Shown piece after piece: positions 45,550 through 53,362 of a DNA stretch of 64,000 nt; position 1 is the stretch's first letter; each line of letters starts with the position of its first letter. The position numbers and the translations under genes are program-made. The notes under the pieces are model-generated. The model did no database searches. It saw only the letters and a program-made list of their open reading frames with translations, and was not told where the DNA came from. This DNA comes from a bacterium A37T11 (GTDB lineage Bacteria; Bacteroidota; Bacteroidia; Sphingobacteriales; Sphingobacteriaceae): contig FOBR01000019.1 in the NCBI GenBank assembly GCA_900109895.1, forward strand, positions 56,204 through 120,203. The letters are read 5' to 3'.

Positions 45550-45741
45550 ATGAAAAATCAATTTCCACATCCCACTCAAAAAATGCAGGTACCAGCTAGT
45601 ATGCAACCCATGAACAAGGAGCAAATGGAAAAAACCAGTGGCGGCAAGCACCGTCAAGGTGCATTCGCCGACCGATTGGCTTTTGGTATAACCGCCAGTC
45701 TCATTTTTGGGCCGGTCGGTTTTTTGGTTGCCCTTTTCTAA
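45550..45741 (+). CDS. Double-glycine leader peptide (bacteriocin- or pheromone-like precursor)
   Basis: The 63-residue precursor starts at the ATG 45550; an upstream in-frame ATG (45511) lies within a -7-like CAATTTTG element (45502-45509), so the second start is preferred. The leader ends MNKEQMEKTSGG (residues 21-32), with hydrophobic Met at -7 and -12 as in GG leaders. The 31-residue core begins KHRQGAFADRL and then is hydrophobic with Gly spacing (FGITASLIFGPVGFLVALF). A C39-peptidase exporter gene lies downstream at 46450. The core looks membrane-active but no homologue is recalled. Its stop overlaps the convergent rhomboid gene by 4 bp. Confidence 0.72.
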   Translation: MKNQFPHPTQKMQVPASMQPMNKEQMEKTSGGKHRQGAFADRLAFGITASLIFGPVGFLVALF

Positions 45742-46340
45742 AAAATGCTCACTAAAGTTGCCATCGCTAGGCCCGTCAGTGCGCCAAACCAATGGGTGCG
45801 CGCTGCCGGGCCAATGCGAAATAGCCATAGTAGCGTTAAAACAACAAAGCATAAAAATCCTAACTCATAATAATATGAAATATGTAATACTGAAAAAGAA
45901 AACTGTAATTCTTCCATAGGCAAATAGAAAAAATAGAACATGAGCCCTGCAAATACCATGGCAGAAGCGCCGGCAGATAGGTAGTTGGGGTCATGGCGTT
46001 TTAAATAGCCTTCGGCCCACACGGGGATAAAGGCAAAGGAACTGATCATCACGATCATCAGAATGCTGCCGTTAAAAGGCCCAAAGTCATCTTTGATCAT
46101 GTACTCATCTTCAGACAAAAAGGTAAGCAGGCAAAAGATATTAATCGTTAAATGCCGCCAACTAATATGTATAAAAGGAGAAGTCAATAGCGTGTAGCGC
46201 TGTTGTTTTCGGAAGAAATCGTGAGGGAAAAAACACAGGATAAAAAATAATGCCTTGTCGTAGAGGCACCACACACTAATCCCGACCATCCAAGCGATGA
46301 GTATATAACTAATGCACGCTTCGTGAAAGGTGGGAAACAT
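45738..46340 (-). CDS. Rhomboid-family intramembrane serine protease
   Basis: The 200-residue membrane protein has six hydrophobic segments. It carries the rhomboid marks: H58-I-S-W-R-H63-L-T-I-N67 (FIHxSWRHLxxN in TM2), the catalytic Ser126 in G124ASA, and the catalytic His183 in HWFGALTG of the last TM. It cleaves membrane-embedded substrates. Between the peptide gene and exporter gene and convergent with the former, it may act on the peptide or protect its producer; this is inference. Confidence 0.8.
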   Translation of the reverse strand: MFPTFHEACISYILIAWMVGISVWCLYDKALFFILCFFPHDFFRKQQRYTLLTSPFIHISWRHLTINIFCLLTFLSEDEYMIKDDFGPFNGSILMIVMISSFAFIPVWAEGYLKRHDPNYLSAGASAMVFAGLMFYFFYLPMEELQFSFSVLHISYYYELGFLCFVVLTLLWLFRIGPAARTHWFGALTGLAMATLVSIF

Positions 46341-46449
46341 AGGGCTACGTATTATTAGTGCATCTTGGAAAATTATGGAAATGTGAATAAAAGGTTAAAT
46401 ATAATAGGAATAATTTAGATAAACAAATAATAGTTTAAAAAAATAATAA

Positions 46450-48606
46450 ATGACCACCCTGCAACAACATGACCAGAGCGATTGCGGAGCCGCTTGTATC
46501 CAAGCAGTAGCGGCTCACTATGGCCTGCGCTCCTCCATCGCCGCTATCCGTTTGCTGGCCGGTACCGATGGCACTGGCAGCACCATGCTGGGGTTGCAGA
46601 CTGCAGCCGAGCGGATGGGTTTTGTGGCAGGTTGTTTTAGCGGCCCTTATGAGGGCCTACAGGAGGCCAGGCTTCCCGCTATTCTCCACCTCGAGCGGGA
46701 GGGTGGCCACTTTGTGGTGGTGTACCGGGCAGGTACCCATAAGGTACGCTACCTGGATCCGGCAGACGGAAAGCTCCATAAAACCACCGTAAGTGCCTTT
46801 TGTAAGCCATGGAGCGGATCGGTGATGTTCCTGGAGCCGGGCCCCCACTTTGTCCAGAACCCATCCCCAGCCGGCATGACGAAACAATGCTGGCGCTTGC
46901 TCTACCCATACCGAGCCTGGTTAGTTAAGGCATTGGCGGCTTCAGCCTTCAGTACTTTACTGGCCTATAGCGGTGCCTTTTTTGTCCAACTGTTTACAGA
47001 TCGCGTCATTCCGGCACACGATCCCGCATTACTCCATCACCTTGGTTTTGCCTTTTCCCTGCTGCTGGTCATACAGGGCAGCAGCAGCGTTGCCGCCAGG
47101 CTGCTCAGCCTCCGCAGTGGAAAAGCCATGGATGAGCGCTTGTTGCAGGACTACTGCGGCCACCTCCTGCGTCTCCCTGCCCGCTTTTTTGATCAGATGC
47201 GCACGGGCGAGATCTTTTCCCGCGTTAATGACGCCCTAAAAATCCGCTATTTTATCAACGACACCCTCATCCATCTGAGCGTACCCGTGTTCATCCTGTT
47301 ATTTACGTTGATGATATTGATCAGCGGGCATCCCCGTTTGGGCTGGATCATTTTGCTTAGCCTGCCCCTCTACATCGCGGTCTATTGGCTGAGCAACCGG
47401 CTTAATAAAGGCGTACAACGACGGATCATGGAACAGGATGCCGCACTGGATGACCAACTCACCGAAAACCTGCAGGCCATTCATACCATCCAACAGCTCG
47501 GTTTGGAGCCCCAGTTTGACCAGCAAGTACGCGCCCGTATCCAGGCGCTTACGGCCAGCCAGCACCAATCGGGCAGAAACAGCGTCTTTACCGAAGAAAG
47601 TACGGGCATATTATCCCAAGCATTATCACTGGCCTTGCTCTGGAGCGGTGGCCAGTATCTGTTGCAAGGAGGGATCAGCCTGGGTGAGTTATTGTCCTTT
47701 TACACACTGAGCGGCTATTTCAGCCGGGCAGTCCTCCTGTTGATGCCTTTTAATAAAACCTATCAGGATGCCCGCATCGCGGCCGAACGGCTGTTTGACA
47801 TCCTTAGCCTGGCGCCGCAGGAAAAACCGGAAAGCACGTTGGTCCACCCCGAGCAGGTAAGCGATATATGCCTGCAAAACGTCTGCTTTGGTTACCAGCC
47901 AGGCAGATCCGTCTTGCATGATTTGAGCCTGCACATCCCCAGTGGGCAGTTTGTCGCCATTAGTGGCAGCCCAGGCTCGGGCAAAAGCACGCTGTTTCAC
48001 CTGTTGTTAAAACAATACACACCAGACAGCGGCCAGATCCGACTGGGCATCTACCCACTTTCCTTGGTGGGCCACGCCTCCCTTAGTCGTCTCATTGCCG
48101 TCGTACCCCAGCAAGTACACCTGTTTCACGGCAGTCTGCTGCATAATATCTGCCCCGGCATCACCCGGCCAGATACCCCGAGGCTGGTAGCCCTGTGCCA
48201 CAGCCTGGGTCTCCTGCCACTCATCGAAAGCCTGCCTGATGGGTTTGACAGCCCCGTGGGTGAGAATGGCTGCTTACTTTCCGGCGGTCAGCGGCAACTC
48301 CTTTCCCTGGCGCGGGCCCTGTATCGTCAACCTTCCGTTTTGTTGCTGGATGAACCCACCGCAGCCCTGGATGCTACTTCCACAGCAACCGTACACGCTT
48401 GCCTGAAGAAGCTTCAGGAACAGGGAGTGACCATCCTGCTCATTAGCCACCAGGCCAGCAGTCTGCTAGCAGCAGACCGGGTGGTGCATCTGGCCGACGG
48501 GCATATCCAATACGATCACATGCAGACTTACCATAACAACCCTATTTTTTCACCCCTCAGCACCACTGCCCCTACGGAGGAACCCCCGGCGCAAGCAGCG
48601 GGCTGA
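46450..48606 (+). CDS. Peptidase-containing ABC transporter (C39 bacteriocin exporter)
   Basis: The 718-residue protein has an N-terminal C39 peptidase domain with Cys12 (SDCGAAC), His87 (GGHFVVVY) and Asp103 (LDPADG). Six membrane segments (about 150-430) and an ABC ATPase domain follow: Walker A GSPGSGKS at 506-513, LSGGQRQ signature, and LLLDEPTAALD. It cuts double-glycine leaders and exports the core peptide. The GG peptide gene is 700 bp upstream. The gene is GC-richer than its neighbours by eye. No HlyD-like adaptor gene is adjacent. Confidence 0.94.
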   Translation: MTTLQQHDQSDCGAACIQAVAAHYGLRSSIAAIRLLAGTDGTGSTMLGLQTAAERMGFVAGCFSGPYEGLQEARLPAILHLEREGGHFVVVYRAGTHKVRYLDPADGKLHKTTVSAFCKPWSGSVMFLEPGPHFVQNPSPAGMTKQCWRLLYPYRAWLVKALAASAFSTLLAYSGAFFVQLFTDRVIPAHDPALLHHLGFAFSLLLVIQGSSSVAARLLSLRSGKAMDERLLQDYCGHLLRLPARFFDQMRTGEIFSRVNDALKIRYFINDTLIHLSVPVFILLFTLMILISGHPRLGWIILLSLPLYIAVYWLSNRLNKGVQRRIMEQDAALDDQLTENLQAIHTIQQLGLEPQFDQQVRARIQALTASQHQSGRNSVFTEESTGILSQALSLALLWSGGQYLLQGGISLGELLSFYTLSGYFSRAVLLLMPFNKTYQDARIAAERLFDILSLAPQEKPESTLVHPEQVSDICLQNVCFGYQPGRSVLHDLSLHIPSGQFVAISGSPGSGKSTLFHLLLKQYTPDSGQIRLGIYPLSLVGHASLSRLIAVVPQQVHLFHGSLLHNICPGITRPDTPRLVALCHSLGLLPLIESLPDGFDSPVGENGCLLSGGQRQLLSLARALYRQPSVLLLDEPTAALDATSTATVHACLKKLQEQGVTILLISHQASSLLAADRVVHLADGHIQYDHMQTYHNNPIFSPLSTTAPTEEPPAQAAG

Positions 48607-48630
48607 TACAAAACAGAAAGGATCTTTAGC

Positions 48631-49626
48631 ATGGACCACCCCTTTATTCACGGCCTGAAAGAAGCCTTCCCTCATGCCCGGCAATTAAAAAACCGGCCGT
48701 TTGTGGGTGGGTTGCGCCTCAAAAGCGCTACAGGCTGTGAATATTGGGTGGACGATGCCTTTAAACTCAGCTATGAGTACCACGATGCGCCAGAGGCGTT
48801 TGTGGCTATTTTGGAGTTCCGCGCCGCTGCTCCATTGACTTTTCCGATGCACTGCCCCTATTTTGATCTGCACGGTGTCTATGTAGACGAGGGTGGCCTC
48901 ACCATCCGCAAGGAAGATAACTCCCAAAAAGCCCCTTTTATCTTGCAGCCGGAGTCGTACGCCTTTATCTATGCCGCCAAGGATGACTATCTGGTCGAGC
49001 TGCCGGATGGCACTACGCTCATTTACCTATGGGCCTTTAAGAAAAGCTGGCCCAAGCGGTATATCACTGCGCCGCAGTTCAAGGCGATATCCACGCTGCT
49101 GTACCTGCTGGATGAACAGCCCGCTATCTGCCACAGCAGCCGGATGCTGCCACTACATCCCACGGTGCGTGAACAATGGAAACTGCTGGCCAAACTACCC
49201 CAGCTACGGCCCATGAGTATGGATACCGGTATCTATGATCACCTCATCGAGCTGATCTATTTGGGTATCGAAACCCTTCAGGAAAGCCGAAAGGACCGTA
49301 ACGACTCGCTCAAAACCATTATGGAGCTGCGCGCCGTTATTATTAAACACGTGAAAGCCGGGATAAGCCCCCGTGTCGATGCCCTTGCCGAGGAACGACG
49401 TACTTCCGAGTCCTACCTCGTACGCATGCACAAAAAGCTATACGGTACCAGTATTAAGGCTTTTATCACCAAAGTGCGTATGAAAAGGGCCCATGACCTA
49501 CTGGAAAAGGGCAACATGACCATTACTGAGGTAGCCTATGCCGTAGGTTATACCAGCCTCCGGGATTTTGACCTGCAATTTCTGGCTTACTTTGGGTATA
49601 CTCCTGGGGAGGTTAAGAAAAAATAA
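48631..49626 (+). CDS. AraC-family transcriptional regulator
   Basis: The 331-residue protein has a C-terminal AraC double helix-turn-helix (about 240-328: VDALAEERRTSESYLVRMHKKLYGTSIKAFITKVRMKRA, then NMTITEVAYAVGYTSLRDFDLQFLAYFGYTP). The N-terminal 200 residues are unassigned. It starts 24 bp after the exporter gene, so it is probably co-transcribed. Direct repeats upstream of the next gene (49646-49681) could be its binding site. Confidence 0.87.
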   Translation: MDHPFIHGLKEAFPHARQLKNRPFVGGLRLKSATGCEYWVDDAFKLSYEYHDAPEAFVAILEFRAAAPLTFPMHCPYFDLHGVYVDEGGLTIRKEDNSQKAPFILQPESYAFIYAAKDDYLVELPDGTTLIYLWAFKKSWPKRYITAPQFKAISTLLYLLDEQPAICHSSRMLPLHPTVREQWKLLAKLPQLRPMSMDTGIYDHLIELIYLGIETLQESRKDRNDSLKTIMELRAVIIKHVKAGISPRVDALAEERRTSESYLVRMHKKLYGTSIKAFITKVRMKRAHDLLEKGNMTITEVAYAVGYTSLRDFDLQFLAYFGYTPGEVKKK

Positions 49627-49645
49627 CCAACCTCCATCTGCTTAG

Positions 49646-49713
49646 GTTCAGTTTTTCCGAATAGGCTAGTTCAGTTTTTCCCCATTCCAAGGGGTGAAAA
49701 CAGCCTAATTTTG
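49646..49713 (+). promoter_or_regulatory. Promoter with AraC-site-like direct repeats
   Basis: GTTCAGTTTTTCC occurs twice (49646-49658 and 49669-49681), 23 bp apart, about two helical turns, as AraC-type activators prefer. Then TAATTTTG (49706-49713) is an exact -7 element with no good -33 TTTG, which fits an activator-dependent promoter. The start site would be near 49720, giving a 5' leader of about 290 nt. Confidence 0.55.
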
Positions 49714-50012
49714 CTTATATGAAATGAGACATATATATACATATATATAAGGTATAAAAAGCAATGAAAACGATCATACACAACTCAGCACACAAACACA
49801 TCCGGATCCCGGAACACACCTATATTATACGACATGCTGGCCAAAGCTACGGCTGGCAGAACATCAATTTAAACGGCCCACGCCTGAACAACATTTTTAA
49901 TCATTTAATTCATTGTATTATGAAACGTAAAAGAAAAGTTTCGGAAACCGTCCCTGCCGGTGAGGTTGCAGTGGAAAACGTTATTTTATTTAATCATTCA
50001 AATTTAAACAAA

Positions 50013-50573
50013 ATGAGTACTACAAAAAAAGTGTCCAGCAAATTGCTGGTCTTTGGTATGGCCTTTTTAATGGCCATGAATGTTGGCTTTGCTAAGGAGC
50101 AAACAGCAAAATCCAATGATGCAACGGAAATGGTGAGCGTAGTGAAGGAGGTCAAACCCGTTGAAGTGGTTTCTGCCGGGCTAGAAAATGGCCCGGGTAA
50201 GGAAACGAAAGATTCACTGAAATCTGACGTCAAAGTGCCGTTGAAAAGCGCATTGGTTAAGTTGAACACGGGCACAAAACAAAGGGCCGCTTCCCGTCAC
50301 TATTTGACAAAAAATGGAAAGGCGTATGTGGATGTGGTTTGGTTTCCGGCTTTAGCCGAAGGAACCAATTGCGATCCGTCCAATTTTGATCTGCAAAACG
50401 GTACTTTAGCCGAAAACCCGCCTTCCGGGTGTGAAGATCAGACGGATATCTGCTGTGCTATTTCTTATCCACAATCAAGTTGCGAAGAGGTACCAGGGCA
50501 TCCTGGACAATACCGAGTAAAATCGGGTATGTCTGGAACTTCCCTCACAGTGGTTCACCGTAGTGCCGATTAG
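50013..50573 (+). CDS. Secreted cysteine-containing protein of unknown function
   Basis: The protein is 186 residues from the ATG at 50013, which gives a clear signal peptide (KKVSSKLLVFGMAFLMAMNVGFAK). The frame is open for 83 codons upstream to an ATG at 49764, but that segment has no signal. The mature part has a basic/Val-rich middle and a C-terminal region with five or so Cys (NCDPSNF, SGCEDQTDICCAIS, SSCEEVPG). It resembles the small exported DUF6520-like proteins of Bacteroidota in pattern only. The adjacent thioredoxin-like protein fits disulfide handling. Confidence 0.65.
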   Translation: MSTTKKVSSKLLVFGMAFLMAMNVGFAKEQTAKSNDATEMVSVVKEVKPVEVVSAGLENGPGKETKDSLKSDVKVPLKSALVKLNTGTKQRAASRHYLTKNGKAYVDVVWFPALAEGTNCDPSNFDLQNGTLAENPPSGCEDQTDICCAISYPQSSCEEVPGHPGQYRVKSGMSGTSLTVVHRSAD

Positions 50574-50582
50574 TATTTAAAG

Positions 50583-50611
50583 ATAAGGGACGGCCTCACA
50601 GCCTCCCTTAT
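50583..50611. terminator. Bidirectional terminator
   Basis: ATAAGGGA-c-GGC (50583-50594) pairs with GCC-TCCCTTAT (50601-50611). It fills the gap between the convergent secreted-protein gene and TlpA-like gene, with AT-rich arms on each side. Confidence 0.8.
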
Positions 50612-51937
50612 TTATTGTATAATGGCGAGGTTAATCATTTCCATTCTCCGTACCATTTTCACACCTATTTGATTCATTATTCTCGCTAAATCTTCCAATT
50701 GATAGTGCCTTTCCAAATTAATATCTACCCGCATATCCTCCAAAGCATCCCCCTGGTTGAGCACCAAAAGAGGCAATTTCGGATCATAATTTATGTAAGC
50801 CAACATCTGGGACAGCTCAATACTTCTTTCGTTACGTTGAGATGAGTTTATTGAATTTTGGCTTGTTTTAGGGATGGCTGCCAAGTAAATGACCTCCACC
50901 TGCCTTTTTTCAAAAGCAACATGCACGCCTAAATACCTTTCCAGGTCTGCCAACAAAAAATTAGCAGCCTGAGCCAATGAATAAAAAGGCGGCAGCGTGA
51001 TTTCGTAGCAAAAACAATGCTTGGTGAACAGCTCGTCCAGGGCATCGTAATCCAATACCTTGAAATCAGAAAAGTCTTTGTAGGGAAATACGCTGTTTGC
51101 TTTCTTTTCGTATCCTTTATAATGAACATAATCTGCCGAAATACTGTCATTAACTGCCATAATACATTCAGAAGCCTGTTTTATCATAGCTGGTACTGTG
51201 CTATTGGCAAAATAGATCCGCGTAAAATCATCATTTCGATCCACATATTGCATCTTGTTTAATGTATCTGCATAATTGGAAAAAAAGGTCCGGAATAACT
51301 GCCTTCCATTTAGCGGGGCACCGGAAGGATAGTCTAAAAGATACGGCCACTGGTGCAGGTCGTCCGGATACTGTTTTTTTTTCACCTTCATTCGCATAGA
51401 AAGAGGGAACTCCTGGTTCAGGGCCTGCTCAATATGCATTGGTGTAACCGCATCACTATAGGTAATGGCCCGTAACACCGAGTGCTGATCGATCCAGACC
51501 ACATGCGGATAACCACTGTGCGGGAAAAGCTCTTTCAGGACAGCATCTTCTACTACGGAAGGTAAGGATAATGGATGGCCACCAGCTTTCCGCCTGTCGA
51601 AGAATTGCTGATTATAACTTTGGTCCTTATAGTAGGTAACCAGCATCACTTCCAGTTTACCTTTGTAGCTAGCTTGCAATTGCTCTAGTTTTGGAAAAGA
51701 AGCGATACAACCGGCACAGGTCGTGGCCCAAAAGTCGATAATAAGCAATTTTCCGTTATAATCGCTGATACGGGCTTTGGGCGAATGATAGTTGATGATC
51801 TTCGCCAGAACTACGTTGGGCACGGTATCCCCAATGCTTAACGCTTTCGGAGATGGCTCTTGGGCAAAAAGCGGGGGCATAAGAAATAACCAATAACCCA
51901 GTATGGCAACGAGTAATAATAAGCATGTTCGTTTCAT
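50612..51937 (-). CDS. TlpA-like thioredoxin-fold protein with a long C-terminal domain
   Basis: The 441-residue protein has a signal peptide (ends FAQ, residue 26). A TlpA/thioredoxin fold follows with the active site C74AGC77 in FWATTCAGCIASF. A C-terminal half of about 250 residues is unassigned. It likely reduces or isomerises disulfides in the periplasm. Its start overlaps the end of the susD-like gene by 4 bp, so it is the last gene of the susC-susD-tlpA operon and points toward the cysteine-containing protein gene. Confidence 0.85.
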   Translation of the reverse strand: MKRTCLLLLVAILGYWLFLMPPLFAQEPSPKALSIGDTVPNVVLAKIINYHSPKARISDYNGKLLIIDFWATTCAGCIASFPKLEQLQASYKGKLEVMLVTYYKDQSYNQQFFDRRKAGGHPLSLPSVVEDAVLKELFPHSGYPHVVWIDQHSVLRAITYSDAVTPMHIEQALNQEFPLSMRMKVKKKQYPDDLHQWPYLLDYPSGAPLNGRQLFRTFFSNYADTLNKMQYVDRNDDFTRIYFANSTVPAMIKQASECIMAVNDSISADYVHYKGYEKKANSVFPYKDFSDFKVLDYDALDELFTKHCFCYEITLPPFYSLAQAANFLLADLERYLGVHVAFEKRQVEVIYLAAIPKTSQNSINSSQRNERSIELSQMLAYINYDPKLPLLVLNQGDALEDMRVDINLERHYQLEDLARIMNQIGVKMVRRMEMINLAIIQ

Positions 51938-53352
51938 TGCTCGTTTGTGATGTGAATGTCTTCCCGGGGGTTCTGCGGCATACCTGGACTGAATTGGATC
52001 ACATTATCCGGTATGGGGAACGTATAATTTAATGAATGAGGCGGTAAACTATACAGCTTATCATCAATGATGCGTTGCAGGGGCTTTGCATGATCCTGAT
52101 CCTGGTTAAGGCGTCGCAAGTCCGGCCATCGGGTTCCCCGAAATAAAAGTTCCTTTCGTCGTTCGGTCAATATGCTGTCTAAAATTTCTGTTGTGGCATT
52201 TGCGGTCACGGGGATATAGCTACCAGCTACTACCCTATGCCTTCTCAACTCATTGATGTCTTGGAGGGCCGGATTAAGCTGACCAGTCCTTGCATAGGCT
52301 TCTGCGCGGATCAAATAGGTCTCAGCGGTGGTAAGCCCGGCAAATAAACTTACGGTTCCATCATAACTACCATTAAAAGAGTGACCAGGCCTGCCTCCAC
52401 TCGATGGTTTAAAATATAGGATTTTGCGCAGGTCGTTATCTGCAAAACTTTCATACAATACACTATCGACGATGGCTCTTGAAACTAACAAATGGCTCGC
52501 CCTTATAAGAATACTATGATAAATAACCTCTTGGTTAAACCGTGTAAAAGGGTATGTTTTACTTGGATCAACCAAATTATAATCCAGCAAGGCCACCGGA
52601 AGCTGCAGGCACTCGTCTGCGCAGCGCAACGCTTCCGGATAGTTTTGCATCGTTAAATGCACCCGGGCCAATAAGGCCAGCGCTGCCGCTTTGGATGGCC
52701 TTGTTTTATACGGCTGTTCAACCGGCAACAAGTCTACGGCCGCATTCAGGTCTGCCAGCACCTGTTCATAGCATGCCTGGATGCTGCTCCGCTGGATGTG
52801 TTCACCCACATCAGATCCCAAACGCAACACAATGCCGGGAGCCTGCATATCGGCAGCCGGCGCATAAGGCGGTGCAAAAACCTGTAATAATTGGTAGAAC
52901 AGGTGGCCACGGGTAAATAAGGCAGTCCCTTTGATCTCCTGGTACTGGCCAAGTTGCTCCGCACTGTGAGCGATGCCATCCAGCCCGTCCAGCACCAGGT
53001 TTGCATAAAATATGGCCCTGTAAGGTGAATTCCAGTCCGGAACATTGGCTACGCCCGCATAGGGATCGGCGTCCCAGGTGTACAGGTTTTTATCCATTAA
53101 GGTAGGCAGCGTGCCAAAGTTGGTCATGTAATAATCATCGGCCGCAACCTCGCCCATGGATGGGACGATGCCGGCGTTCCCCGCGCCGTTGATCAATATA
53201 TCGTTGTCTAACAAGCTTTGCAAGTCGTCCAGCGTTTCGGGAACGACCAACGACTGATCATATTTTGCGTCCAGAAAGCCCGAATTGCGGCAGGAGAGCA
53301 GCATGCTCAGGCCCAGGAAAAGTAAATAACGTTGTTTTAGGATAGTGCTCAT
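51934..53352 (-). CDS. SusD/RagB-family outer-membrane lipoprotein
   Basis: The 472-residue protein has a lipoprotein signal (lipid Cys21 in SMLLSC). SusD features are KYDQSLVVPETLDDLQSLLDND, TPR helices, the EAYARTGQLNPALQDINELRRHR segment and ERRKELLFRGTRWPDLRRLN. It pairs with the SusC-like protein encoded 10 bp upstream. The module with TlpA-like protein is a type seen in Sphingobacteriales; I infer peptide or protein cargo. Confidence 0.9.
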   Translation of the reverse strand: MSTILKQRYLLFLGLSMLLSCRNSGFLDAKYDQSLVVPETLDDLQSLLDNDILINGAGNAGIVPSMGEVAADDYYMTNFGTLPTLMDKNLYTWDADPYAGVANVPDWNSPYRAIFYANLVLDGLDGIAHSAEQLGQYQEIKGTALFTRGHLFYQLLQVFAPPYAPAADMQAPGIVLRLGSDVGEHIQRSSIQACYEQVLADLNAAVDLLPVEQPYKTRPSKAAALALLARVHLTMQNYPEALRCADECLQLPVALLDYNLVDPSKTYPFTRFNQEVIYHSILIRASHLLVSRAIVDSVLYESFADNDLRKILYFKPSSGGRPGHSFNGSYDGTVSLFAGLTTAETYLIRAEAYARTGQLNPALQDINELRRHRVVAGSYIPVTANATTEILDSILTERRKELLFRGTRWPDLRRLNQDQDHAKPLQRIIDDKLYSLPPHSLNYTFPIPDNVIQFSPGMPQNPREDIHITNEQ

Positions 53353-53362
53353 CTGAAAAAAA

